Origin: JALORV01 sp963703945
Lineage (GTDB): Bacteria; Pseudomonadota; Gammaproteobacteria; Burkholderiales; Burkholderiaceae_F
DNA: 64,000 nt
Direction: 5' to 3'
Assembly: GCA_963703945.1 (NCBI GenBank)
Contig: CAVPGM010000045.1
Coordinates: 1-64,000, forward strand
Each line of letters opens with the position of its first letter. Positions within the stretch are counted from its first letter, which is position 1. This document shows positions 19,927 through 29,606 of the stretch, one piece after another. The translations under genes and the position numbers were made by a program. The notes beneath the pieces are model-generated. The model was not told the origin of the DNA. It did no database searches and was given only the letters and a program-made list of their open reading frames with translations.

Positions 19927-20391
19927 TCAATGAAAGGTACAGCGTGCGTACAACCAGAGTGCGCCGTTGGGTTCGCCGTCCGCGTTGACGCCGGCGCGGG
20001 CGCGTAACATCGGCAGCAGACATTGCTCAGTCACGAACCCGGCGGAGTTCATCCAGCTCTTCATCGAGTCCGACGGCAGGCCGATGATGATCTTTGGCCG
20101 GGTGTAGAGGCCGTCGATGCCTTCGCGCGCCGCTTCGACCTGCACTGCTCCGCCCAGCACGCTGTAGTCGCGTAACTGCCAAGCGGTGCTGGACGCAGGT
20201 GCAGACGCGGTGGGTGCCGGCACCGCAGGGCCGGGAATGGCGCGAGTGTCGCGAAACGCGTAGGGACGAAGCACCGAGTCGGGGATGGTCTCGACCCTCA
20301 TTTGAGCGACTGCGGCGGGACCGACCGCGATCCAGGCCCCCAGCAGATGCAGGAGGGCCGCTTGCAGAAATCGAAAAGTGGTCATGTGCAT
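19927..20391 (-). CDS. Hypothetical exported protein
   Basis: I do not recognise the family. The 154-residue product starts MHMTTFRFLQAALLHLLGAW, a signal-peptide-like N-terminus with possible cleavage after AVA. A short Ala/Pro/Thr-rich linker follows, then a C-terminal half with IIIGLPSDSMKSWMNSAGF and WLYARCTFH. There are two cysteines near the C-terminus. An alternative start is the second Met at 20385. Confidence 0.6.
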   Translation of the reverse strand: MHMTTFRFLQAALLHLLGAWIAVGPAAVAQMRVETIPDSVLRPYAFRDTRAIPGPAVPAPTASAPASSTAWQLRDYSVLGGAVQVEAAREGIDGLYTRPKIIIGLPSDSMKSWMNSAGFVTEQCLLPMLRARAGVNADGEPNGALWLYARCTFH

Positions 20392-20450
20392 CGGGCGACC
20401 GTAGCTCCGCCGAGCCCGCACTCGCAAGTGAAGATTACTGTGGCGCAGGC

Positions 20451-20492
20451 CGGACTTTCGTGACAAGAGTCCAATCGGATGACTAAAGTCCG
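20451..20492. promoter_or_regulatory. Inverted repeat upstream of CoA-transferase gene
   Basis: CGGACTTT at 20451-20458 and AAAGTCCG at 20485-20492 form a perfect 8-bp inverted repeat with a 26-bp spacer, 59 bp upstream of the CoA-transferase ATG. It may be an operator or an mRNA hairpin. No regulator gene is adjacent. Confidence 0.35.
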
Positions 20493-20550
20493 TTGTCCGG
20501 CGCGTGTCGATCGATCCGGAGCTGACAAGAACATCGGAGGGGAGACGGTC

Positions 20551-22551
20551 ATGGGACGGGGGCGCGAGCTGCTGCAGGGGCTCAGGAATTTCGAGAAAGG
20601 CAAGATCGTCACCGCACGGGAAGCGGTACAACTGATCCATGACGGCGACACGATCGCCACCAGCGGATTCGTCGGCATCGGTTTCCCGGAGAACATCGCC
20701 GTCGCGCTCGAACAGCGCTTCGTTGAGTCGAGCGAGAAGGAGCCGGACGGCGTCGGCAAACCTGAAGGGCTGACCTCGTCTACGCAGCGGGACAGGGTGA
20801 CGGCAAGGAGCGCGGCCTCAACCATCTCGGGCACCCGGGTCTCGTTCGACGCGTGATCGGCGGCCACTGGGGACTCGTCCCCGCAGCTGCAGGCGCTGGC
20901 GATCGCGAACCGGATCGAGGCGTACAACCTGCCGCAGGGCGTCATCACGCATCTGTTCCGCGACATCGCGGCCCACAAGCCGGGGCACCTGTCGCGCATC
21001 GGGCTCGACACCTTCGTCGACCCGCGCCACGGCGGCGGCAAGATCAACGAGCGCACCACCGAGGATCTGGTCGAACTGATGACGGTGGGCGGCGAGGAGT
21101 TTCTGTTCTACAAGACGTTTCCGATCCATGTCGGCATCGTGCGCGGCACCACCGCCGATCCCGACGGCAACATCACGATGGAACGCGAGGCGCTGACGCT
21201 CGAGGCGCTGGCGATCGCGATGGCGGCGCGCAACTCAGGCGGCATCGTCATCGTGCAGGTCGAGCGCGTGGCGGAGCGCGGCTCGCTGAATCCGCGCCAG
21301 GTGAAGATTCCCGGGGTGCTGGTCGACTGCGTGGTGGTGGCGGAAAAGCCCGAGTACCACATGCAGACGTTCGTCGAGCAGTACAACCCGGGCTTCGCCG
21401 GCGAGATCCGCGTGCCGGTGAGTTCGCTGGCGCCGATGCCGATGAGCGAGCGCAAGGTCATCGCGCGCCGGGCCGCGCTCGAATTGCAGGCGAACAGCGT
21501 GGTGAACCTCGGCATCGGCATGCCCGAGGGCGTCGCCGGTGTCGCGACCGAAGAAAAGGTGATCGACCTGCTGACGCTCACAGCCGAGCCCGGCGTCGTC
21601 GGCGGCATCCCGGCCTCAGGGCTGAATTTCGGGGCCGCGGTCAATACGCAGGCCATCATCGATCAGCCGTACCAGTTCGATTTCTACGATGGCGGCGGTC
21701 TCGATCTCGCGTTCCTCGGCCTGGCGCAGGCCGATCGCGAGGGCAATCTGAATGTCAGCAAGTTCGGGCCGCGACTGGCCGGTGCAGGAGGATTCATCAA
21801 CATCTCGCAGTCGTCCAAGCGAGTCGTTTTCGTCGGTACCTTCACTGCAGGCGACCTGCAGATTCGCATCGAGGACGGCCACTTGCACCTGCTGAACGAC
21901 ATCGGCCCGCGCAAATTCGTTGCGCAGGTCGAGCACCGCACGTATTCAGGCTCAGAAGCACTGCGGCGTGGACAGCCGGCGCTGTACATCACCGAGCGCT
22001 GCGTGTTCCGCCTGGGCGAAGGGGGCCTCGAGCTCGCGAAGTGGCGCCCGGGGTCGACATCGAGCGCGACATCCTGGCGCGGATGGACTTCAAGCCCGTG
22101 ATTCCGCGCGATCCGGTGCTGATGGATGCCGCGATTTTCGGACGTCGAACCGATGAATCTGCGCGAGCGCATGCTGGCGGTGCCGCTCGCCCAGCGCTTC
22201 GCCTACGACGACGAACACAATGTGCTGTTCATCAATTTCGAGCGTCTGTCGGTCCGCACTTCGGACGATGTCCAGGCGGTGTACGACGAGATCAAGCGCC
22301 GGCTGGACACGATCGGGCACAAGGTCTACGGGATCGTCAACTACGACCACTTCGACCTGGCGCCTGAGGTCTCGGACGAATACGCCGAGATGGTGAAGCG
22401 GCTGGTCGACCAGTATTACTTCGGGGTCAGCCGCTACACGACCTCCGCGTTCCTGCGCGCCAAGCTCGGCAAGACGCTGATGCAACGCGGACTCGCGCCG
22501 CACGTCTACGAGTCGGCCGCCGATGCGTTGCGGCACGTGCGTGACGCGTAG
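20551..22551 (+). CDS. Long-form acyl-CoA:carboxylate CoA-transferase, frameshifted
   Basis: Fused alpha/beta family I CoA-transferase related to E. coli YdiF. It moves CoA between short-chain acyl-CoAs and acids. The ATG at 20551 follows GGAGGGGAGA. The alpha half includes GGHWGLVPQLQALAIANRIE, AYNLPQGV and DTFVDPRHGGGKINE; the beta half has the catalytic Glu in LGIGMPEGVAGVATEE and DFYDGGGLDLAFLG. After APGVDIERDILARMDF an extra domain of about 135 residues continues (MNLRERMLAVPLAQRFAYDD to HVYESAADALRHV). Four frame breaks are visible: one missing base near 20777 and 22037, one extra near 20881 and 22141. Corrected length is about 666 residues. Substrate unknown. Confidence 0.87.
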
Positions 22552-22567
22552 GCGGCGCCAACGCCGG

Positions 22568-23080
22568 TCAATCCGCGTCGCTTGCTGCGCCGAGCGCGCG
22601 CTGCATGATCACGATGTCGACCCAGCGGTCGAACTTGCGGCCGACCGCCTTCAACACGCCGACGTCCTCGAAGCCGCAGGCTCGGTGGACGCCGATCGAG
22701 CCCAGGTTGCCGGAATCGCCGATGACTGCAAGCATCTGGTGCAGCCCCTGGGCGCTGCAGCGGTTGATCAGTTCGTCGAGCAGCCCCTTGCCGACGCCGC
22801 GTCGGACCGCAGTCGGAGCCACGTAGACGGAGTCTTCGACGGTGTAGCGGTAGGCCGCACGTGTGCGGAAATGATTGGCGTAGGCGTAACCGAGCACCTT
22901 GCCTGCCTCGACGGCGATCAGGTACGGATAGCCGGCCGCCGTGATCTGCGCATGACGCAACTGCATCTCGCGCGCATCGGGTGGGTCGGTCTCGAATGTG
23001 CCGAGGCCGTGCAGCACATGGTGCGCGTAGACGGCCTGGATCGCGGGAACGTCCGCGGGCAGCGTGGCACGGATTTCCAT
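22568..23080 (-). CDS. GNAT N-acetyltransferase, phosphinothricin/methionine sulfoximine type
   Basis: Intact 170-residue acetyltransferase. It has the Pat/MnaT features FETDPPDAREM, LIAVEAGKVLGYAYANHFRT and RAAYRYTVEDSVYV, the acetyl-CoA loop RRGVGKGLLDELI, and DSGNLGSIGVHRACGFEDVG. Family members acetylate glutamine-synthetase inhibitor analogues or methionine derivatives. It runs convergently to the CoA-transferase, 16 bp away. Confidence 0.88.
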   Translation of the reverse strand: MEIRATLPADVPAIQAVYAHHVLHGLGTFETDPPDAREMQLRHAQITAAGYPYLIAVEAGKVLGYAYANHFRTRAAYRYTVEDSVYVAPTAVRRGVGKGLLDELINRCSAQGLHQMLAVIGDSGNLGSIGVHRACGFEDVGVLKAVGRKFDRWVDIVIMQRALGAASDAD

Positions 23081-23139
23081 GGCTGGAATGGGCCCGCGAT
23101 GTCAAACAGCGCCGCCGGCGGGCCTGCGCCGGATCGCGG

Positions 23140-23601
23140 TCAGTGCAGCGTCACGTCGACGCGTCGCGCCTCGCGCGCGTCGTCGCCGCCGGTCGTGACC
23201 GCGGGCTTCGCCAGTTCGATGCTGCGCTCGCTGACACCGGCAGTTGCGAGCAGGTCACGCACCGCCAGCGCGCGTTGCTTGGCCAACTCGGCGTTTGCCG
23301 CGGCGTCTCCGCTGGCGTCGTGATAGCCGGACACGACGAGCGCGGACTGCGATTCCTGGGCGGACCGGATCAGCGGCGCGAGCCGGGTCAGCGCATCCGC
23401 CGGCAGGTCGGCCTTGCCCAGTTCGAAGTACAGCTTCACCGTCAACGCGCGCGCCGCCGGAGCGGCCGCGGAGGGCTTCCTGCCGATCTGGCCGACCGCA
23501 CTGCCGGCCGCGATGCCGATCGTGAAGATCGAAACAAAAATCGCCAGCGCGATCGCGATGGCGAGTGCGAACCCGGTTTCCCTGTCTGCTTCGTCGAACA
23601 T
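23140..23601 (-). CDS. OmpA-like domain protein with one membrane anchor
   Basis: 153-residue protein with a single hydrophobic helix (AIAIALAIFVSIFTIGIA, about residues 12-32) followed by a periplasmic OmpA C-terminal-like domain. The domain has VKLYFELGKADLPADALTRL, GYHDASGD with the conserved Asp, and NAELAKQRALAVRDLL with the conserved Arg. The ATG 23601 follows GGAG. It starts 11 bp after the hppA stop, so the pair should be one transcript. Its domain closely resembles the OmpA-like tail fused to HppA, suggesting duplication and a shared function, possibly peptidoglycan contact. Confidence 0.82.
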   Translation of the reverse strand: MFDEADRETGFALAIAIALAIFVSIFTIGIAAGSAVGQIGRKPSAAAPAARALTVKLYFELGKADLPADALTRLAPLIRSAQESQSALVVSGYHDASGDAAANAELAKQRALAVRDLLATAGVSERSIELAKPAVTTGGDDAREARRVDVTLH

Positions 23602-23612
23602 TGGGTCTCCGA

Positions 23613-26058
23613 TCACCGCAACACGATGTCGACCCGGCGCGCGTCGGCGTCGCTGCCCTGGCCGGTGATCACTTCAGTCGGTTTGACCAGCGTCACGCGC
23701 TCTGCCGCCACGCCCTTGGCGATCAGTTCATCGCGCACCGTCATCGCGCGCTGCTTGGCGAGTTCGAGGTTCTTGGCCTTGTCTCCGGTCGGATCCGCGT
23801 AGCCTGAAAGCTCGATGCTGGCCTGAGAATTGGCCCTGAGCGCCTGCGCGTAGCCATCGACGATGAGCTTGCCTGCGGCGGAAATCGTATCGGAGCCGGT
23901 GTCGAAGTGCACGCGCATCGGCACTCCGACGACTACGACGACGGGCACGGCGATCGGGACGGCGACGGCAACACCGGGTGGCGTCGCCGCTGCGGTGGCC
24001 GGCTTGCCGCCGTGGATCGTCGCGATGATCGGAACGATCAGCAGCGCGACGATGTTGATGATCTTGATCAGCGGGTTGACCGCTGGGCCCGCGGTGTCCT
24101 TGTACGGATCGCCGACCGTGTCGCCGGTGACCGCGGCCTTGTGCGCGTCCGAGCCCTTGCCGCCGTGGTGACCTTCCTCGATGTATTTCTTGGCGTTGTC
24201 CCACGCGCCGCCGCCGGTCGTCATCGAGATCGCGACGAACAGTCCCGTGACGATCGTTCCCATCAGCACGCCGCCGAGCGCCGCCGGTCCGAGCAGCACG
24301 CCGACCACGATCGGCACCAGCACCGGCAGGATCGACGGGATCATCATTTCCTTGATCGCCGCCGAAGTCAGCATGTCGACTGCCTTGCTGTAGTCGGGTT
24401 TGGCCTTGTATTCCATGATCCCCGGGATCTCGCGGAACTGGCGGCGCACCTCGTTGACCACCGAACCGGCCGCGCGGCCAACGGCTTCCATCGCCATCGC
24501 GCCGAACAGGAACGGGATCAGGCCGCCGATGAACAGGCCGATGATCACCAGGTGATTCGACAGGTCGAACGTGGTCGAGATGCCCGCGCTGCGCAGTCCT
24601 TCGGTGTAGTCGGCGAACAGCACCAGCGCGGCCAGTCCGGCCGAGCCGATCGCGTAACCCTTGGTCACCGCCTTGGTCGTGTTGCCGACGGCGTCGAGCG
24701 GATCGGTGATCGCGCGCACTTCCTTCGGCATGTCCGCCATCTCGGCGATGCCGCCGGCGTTGTCGGTGATCGGACCGTAGGCGTCGAGCGCGACGATGAT
24801 GCCGGTCATCGACAGCATCGAGGTGGCCGCCACCGCGATGCCGTACAGCCCGGCCAGCCAGTACGAGGCGAGGATCGCTGCGCAAATGGCGATCACCGGC
24901 CAGGCGCAGGCCTTCATCGACACCGCGATGCCCGCGATGATGTTGGTCGCATGACCCGTGGTCGACGCCTGGGCGACGTACTTGACCGGGCTTGAACTGC
25001 GTACCGGTGTAGTACTCGGTGATGTAGACCAGCGCTGCCGTCAGCACCAGACCGACCACCGCCGCCAGATAGAGATTCATCACGGTGACGCCGCCGCTGG
25101 CGGCGACCGGTCCTAGGATCCAGTTGGTGACCGGCCAGAACAGCACGAGCGAGATCACGCCGGCGACGATCAGGCCGCGGTACAGCGCGTTCATGATCTT
25201 GCCGCCGTCGCGTGCCTTGACGAAGAAGCAGCCGACGATCGACGACAGGATCGACACGCCGGAAATCACCAGCGGATAGATGATGCCGGCGTCGCCCGCA
25301 TCCTTGAAGACGAAACCGCCGATCAGCATCGTCGCGACCACCGTGACCGCGAAGGTCTCGAACAGGTCCGCCGCCATGCCGGCGCAGTCGCCGACGTTGT
25401 CGCCGACGTTGTCGGCGATCACCGCCGGATTGCGCGGGTCGTCTTCCGGAATGCCGGCCTCGACCTTGCCGACCAGGTCGGCACCGACATCCGCACCCTT
25501 GGTGAAGATGCCGCCGCCGAGTCGCGCGAAGATCGATATCAGCGACGCGCCGAAGGCGAAGCCGATCATCGGGTGCAGCAGTTCGCGCGTGGCGACAGCG
25601 GCATGGGTCGCTTTGAGCAGCCAGTAGAAGCCGGCGACGCCGAGCAGACCGAGGCCGACCACCAGCAGGCCGGTGATGGCACCGCCGCGGAACGCGATGT
25701 TGAGCGCAGGATTGAGGCCCTGGGTCGCCGCCTGTGCGGTGCGCACGTTGGCGCGGACCGAGACGTTCATCCCGATGTAGCCTGCTGCGCCGGACAGCAC
25801 GGCGCCGAGCACGAAGCCGATCGCTGTCCACAGGCCGAGCTGCGGCACGACCGCGATGATGATCGCGAGCACCACGCCGACGATGGCGATCGTGCGGTAC
25901 TGCCGGTTCAGGTAGGCCTGCGCGCCGGCCTGTATGGCGGCCGCGATCTCCTGCATCCGCGCGTTGCCGGCGGGCTGCTTCAGGATCCAGGAAATCGACC
26001 ACGCGCCGAATACCACGGCCGCGAGGCCGCAGAGCAGCGCGAGTGTCAGTCCAGACAT
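23613..26058 (-). CDS. hppA: K+-independent H+-pyrophosphatase fused to an OmpA-like domain, one frameshift
   Basis: Membrane pyrophosphatase that couples PPi hydrolysis to proton export. Core motifs are GGGIFTKGADVGADLVGKVE, NPAVIADNVGDNVGDCAGMA, ALDAYGPITDNAGGIAEM and DTVGDPYKDTAGPAVNPLIK. The Lys in GNTTKAVTKGYAIGSAG (about residue 462) is the signature of the K+-independent class. After the last core helix (about residue 683) comes a Val/Ala/Pro-rich stretch (695-714), then an OmpA C-terminal-like domain (715-814) with GYADPTGD and NLELAKQRAMTVRDEL. One extra G near 24988 breaks QFKPVKYVAQASTTGHATN. Corrected length is 814 residues, about 130 more than a usual HppA. Start follows GAGGAG. 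Confidence 0.93.
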
Positions 26059-26107
26059 GATGTTCTCCTCATCGAAACTTCCAGATCAAAACGATTCGAA
26101 TCGAATG

Positions 26108-26764
26108 TCACGACGACAGCGCCGCGAGCGCGCGCTGCCTGATTTCCTCGACTGTGCCGACGCCTTCGACGCGGCGGTAACGCGGCGCGCCGGGCGCGCC
26201 GCTCTGCGCCCATTTCGAGTAGTACTCGATCAGCACGCTGGTCTGTGCGTGATAGACCTCGAGGCGCTTGCGCACCGTGTCCTCCTGGTCGTCATCGCGC
26301 TGGATCAGCGGTTCGCCGGTGAGGTCGTCCACGCCCTCGCGCTTCGGCGGGTTGAAGCGCACGTGGTAGGTACGTCCGCTGGAAAGATGCACGCGCCGAC
26401 CGCTCATCCGCTCGATGATGTCGTCATCGGGCACCGCGATCTCGAGCACGACGTCGATCGCCACCCCGGCCTGCTTCATCGCCTCGGCCTGCGGGATCGT
26501 GCGCGGAAAACCGTCGAACAGATAACCGTTGGCGGTATCGGGCTGCCGCAGGCGATCCTTGACCAGCCCGATGATGATGTCGTCGGACACCAGTCCGCCC
26601 GCATCCATGACGCGCTTGGCGGCGATGCCGAGCGGGGTGCCGGCCTTGACGGCGGCGCGCAGCATGTCGCCGGTTGAAATCTGCGGGATGCCGAAGCGCT
26701 CCTTGATGAACGCGGCCTGCGTGCCCTTGCCGGCGCCCGGTGGCCCAAGCAGTATCAGTCGCAT
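26108..26764 (-). CDS. adk: Adenylate kinase
   Basis: Intact 218-residue enzyme converting AMP + ATP to 2 ADP. P-loop GPPGAGKGTQAAFIKERFG, AMP site ISTGDMLRAAVKAGT and DGFPRTIPQAEAM, LID domain RRVHLSSGRTYHVRFNPPK. The long LID lacks the four zinc cysteines. It stops about 50 bp before hppA on the same strand. In related genomes adk neighbours kdsB; here a solute-binding protein gene lies between them. Confidence 0.97.
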   Translation of the reverse strand: MRLILLGPPGAGKGTQAAFIKERFGIPQISTGDMLRAAVKAGTPLGIAAKRVMDAGGLVSDDIIIGLVKDRLRQPDTANGYLFDGFPRTIPQAEAMKQAGVAIDVVLEIAVPDDDIIERMSGRRVHLSSGRTYHVRFNPPKREGVDDLTGEPLIQRDDDQEDTVRKRLEVYHAQTSVLIEYYSKWAQSGAPGAPRYRRVEGVGTVEEIRQRALAALSS

Positions 26765-26844
26765 CCCCGTTCCCTCGCTCGACTTGCTTCGTCGTTGTTC
26801 GTCGCGTTCTGCGTCGCGCTGTGTGCGGTCGGTCCGCCGACGGC

Positions 26845-26889
26845 GGCCGCTGCGCTGCCAAGGCCGCTGCGCTGCCAAGGCCGCTGCAA
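26845..26889. repeat. 17-bp tandem repeat upstream of adk
   Basis: GGCCGCTGCGCTGCCAA occurs twice in tandem (26845-26861 and 26862-26878), followed by a partial third copy. It lies in the 253-bp gene-free gap between adk and the solute-binding protein gene. Confidence 0.7.
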
Positions 26890-27017
26890 CCCGCTGCCTT
26901 TGCAACCGCCCGTTGGCGCCAAAACCGCGGGATTCTACCCGGATCGAACGGCGCGCCAGACCTCGGCTGCATCCCCGCAAAGTGCGGCGCTGCGCCCTGC
27001 CGGAGTGCCGAGGCGGA

Positions 27018-28605
27018 TCAGGGAGCGCCGCCGACCTTCGTCGCTTCGAGGTTCAGCACGTTGTCCGGCCGATGGACGACGGTCACGTTGCTGCGCATCG
27101 CCCACGGAATCATCTGGCGATGCAGCGGCACATGGTGGAGCTGCGCGTTGTGCTCGGCGATCGCCTGCCGGATCGTCTCGCGTCGCCTGTCGGCGTTGGG
27201 CTCGCTCGCCGCGGCGTCGATCAGTTCGTCGAGCTTCGGATTCGAATAGCGGCCGTAGTTGAAGGAGCCGTTGCCGGTCTTATCGTCCTTCGAGCGCAGC
27301 ACCGCCGACAGCGTCGTCTGCGCATCGGTGATCGCCCCGCCCCAACCGAGCATGAACATGCTGGTGTCGTACTTCTCCAGCTTCGGGAAGTAGGTCGCCC
27401 GTGGCAGCGTGGTGACCTTGGTCACGATGCCGATCTTCGTCAGCATCGCGGCGACGGCAATGCAGATCTCCTCGTCGTTGACATAGCGGTTGTTCGGGCA
27501 GTCCAGCGTGACCTCGAAGCCGTTCGGATAGCCGGCGTCGGCCAGCAACTGCTTGGCGCGCGCCGGATCGAAGGGCAGACGTTTCTCGGCATCCGGGTTG
27601 GACGCCAGGATCGACGGCGTGATGCCGCCGGTCGGCACCGAGAAGCCACGCATCGTGCGCGTGCGGATCGCCTCGATGTCGATCGCCTGGTAGACCGCCT
27701 GACGTACGCGCGCGTCCTTGAACGGGTTCCTGCCCTTGACGTTCGAATACAGCAGTTCGTCGCGTTGCTGGTCGAAACCGAAGAAGATGATTCGGTTCTC
27801 CTGCCCGCGGATCACCTTGAGGTCCTTGTTTTCCTCGAGTCGACGCATGTCCTGCGGCGGCGGGTCGAGGACGAAGTCGACCTGGCCGGACAACAGTGCG
27901 GCGGTGCGCGTCGCATCCGCGCTGACCTGGGTGTAGACGACGTCGGTGACGTTGCCTGTCGCGCGGCCGTCGGCAATGCCCCACCAGTCCGGATTGCGCT
28001 TGAGCACGGTCTTCACTCCGGGCTCGCGCGACACCAGGATCCACGGTCCGGTGCCGTTGGCATGGAGCGACGCGTAGGTCTCTTCCTTGCCCTTGAAGTC
28101 GAGCGGCCGTTCGACCTTGTGCTGGGTCGCCCACGCCTTGCTCATGATGTAGATCGTGGCCGCATGCTCGAGCGTGATCGGATTGGGCTTGTCCTGCACG
28201 AACTCGACGGTGTAGTCGTCGATCTTGCGCGGTTTGCCGACTGGAAACGAGTACTGGCGCAGCAGCGAGTTCGGATGCTGTGCGCGTTCGTACGAGAAGA
28301 CGACGTCGTCGGCCGTGAAAGGTGTTCCGTCGTGGAACTTGACGCCCTTGCGCAGCGAGAAGCGCCAGGTTGTCGGGTTGACCTGCTGCCAGCTGACGCG
28401 CAAGGCCTGGCACCAGTTTCAGCGAGTTGTCGCGCATGACCAGCGTGTCGTGCACGGCCTGCGAGAACTGGTTGGTCAGGCTTTCGTTCTGCGAATACGG
28501 ATCGGCCGTCTGCGGATCTCCTGCCGAAGCCCAGCGCAGCGTGGTGGCGTCGACGGGGCCGGCCAGCGCAAGGATGGCCACTGCAGCCACCAACCGGTCT
28601 CTCAT
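27018..28605 (-). CDS. ABC transporter family 5 substrate-binding protein, one frameshift
   Basis: Periplasmic peptide/opine-type binding protein (SBP_bac_5), about 528 residues. Signal peptide MRDRLVAAVAILALAGPVDA, then TLRWASAGDPQTADPYSQNE. The core includes WRFSLRKGVKFHDGTPFTAD, DVVFSYERA, GTGPWILVSREPGVKTVLKR and NPDWW. One extra base near 28405 separates LKLVP from ALRVSWQQVNPTTW. No permease or ATPase genes are adjacent, so it is an orphan binding protein here. The ligand is probably an oligopeptide or similar, but this is a family inference. Confidence 0.88.
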
Positions 28606-28639
28606 GGTTGCCCCCGTTTGAAAGGAGGCGAGTTTATCT

Positions 28640-29407
28640 CTACGTCACCCAGCCGGCACGAACGAGTGCGAGGTCGGCGGGCGTGTCGACTCCAGGCGGA
28701 AGCGGGCCTGCCAGGTCGACCACCGCGATCGAATGACCGTGGCGAAGCGCGCGCAGTTGTTCGAGGCTTTCGAATTCTTCAACGGGATCGCGTGCGAGAG
28801 CAGGAAATTGCAGCAGGAACCGCGTGCGGTAGGCGTAGATGCCGATGTGGCGGCGTGCCGGCAGGGCAGCCGGCAAACGCGTGCGGTCGACCGCGAACGC
28901 ATCGCGCGGCCAGGGAATGGGCGCTCTCGAGAAATACAGCGCACGATTGTTCAGGTCGACCACCACCTTGACGACGTTCGGATCGAGGAACGAGGACACA
29001 TCGTCGGCGTCCAGTGGGCACGCCGCGGTCGCGACCTCGCACCCGGCATCGGCAACCAGGGCAGCAGCGACCTGCCCGATGACCCGGGGCGGGATCAGCG
29101 GTTCGTCGCCCTGCACATTGACGACGATTTCGTCGGGCGCCAGCTGGAGCAGGCGGGCCGCTTCGGACAGGCGATCGGTGCCGGTCGGATGCTCCGCAGA
29201 AGTCAGCAGGCACTCGACGCCGTGGGCGCGGCAGGCGGTCGCGATCTCCTCGCTGTCGGCGGCCACGACCGTGCGCTGAGCTCCGGCCGCGCGCGCCCTT
29301 TCGGCGACCCGCACCACCATCGGAGCGCCGCCGAGGTCGGCGAGGGGTTTACGCGGCAACCTGGTCGACGCCAGCCGTGCAGGAATGATGACGACGAAGC
29401 CTGCCAT
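28640..29407 (-). CDS. kdsB: 3-deoxy-manno-octulosonate cytidylyltransferase
   Basis: Intact 255-residue enzyme activating Kdo with CTP for lipopolysaccharide core synthesis. It has FVVIIPARLASTRLPRKPLA, SAEHPTGTDRLSEAA, VVNVQGDEPLIPP and HIGIYAYRTRFLLQF. It is part of the outer-membrane cluster lpxK-trm112-kdsB, 16 bp after the Trm112-like gene. Confidence 0.96.
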   Translation of the reverse strand: MAGFVVIIPARLASTRLPRKPLADLGGAPMVVRVAERARAAGAQRTVVAADSEEIATACRAHGVECLLTSAEHPTGTDRLSEAARLLQLAPDEIVVNVQGDEPLIPPRVIGQVAAALVADAGCEVATAACPLDADDVSSFLDPNVVKVVVDLNNRALYFSRAPIPWPRDAFAVDRTRLPAALPARRHIGIYAYRTRFLLQFPALARDPVEEFESLEQLRALRHGHSIAVVDLAGPLPPGVDTPADLALVRAGWVT

Positions 29408-29423
29408 GCCCGCGCAGGCCGCA

Positions 29424-29606
29424 TCAACGGCCGAGTTCGGCCGGCTCGACCTTGCGCGCCTCGGATTCGAGCATCACCGGGATATCGTCGCGGATCGGGT
29501 AGGCGAGTGCGTCGGCCTTGCAGATCAGTTCCTGCGCGTCCTTGCGGTACTCGAGGCTGCCCTTGCAAACGGGGCACACGAGGATGTCAAGCAGGCGGTG
29601 ATCCAT
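29424..29606 (-). CDS. Trm112-like zinc-ribbon protein (YcaR family)
   Basis: 60-residue protein: MDHRLLDILVCPVCKGSLEY with a CxxC pair, a third Cys in LICKADALAYPI, and IRDDIPVMLESEAR. YcaR/Trm112 family, conserved between lpxK and kdsB. Its start overlaps the lpxK end by 20 bp. The function is not established in bacteria; eukaryotic Trm112 activates methyltransferases. Confidence 0.92.
   Translation of the reverse strand: MDHRLLDILVCPVCKGSLEYRKDAQELICKADALAYPIRDDIPVMLESEARKVEPAELGR

Noticed and set aside
26529..28439. 636-codon plus-strand open frame opposite adk and the solute-binding protein
   Set aside because: It spans two well-supported minus-strand genes and reads as Arg/Leu/Val-rich low-complexity text, as expected for an antisense shadow.
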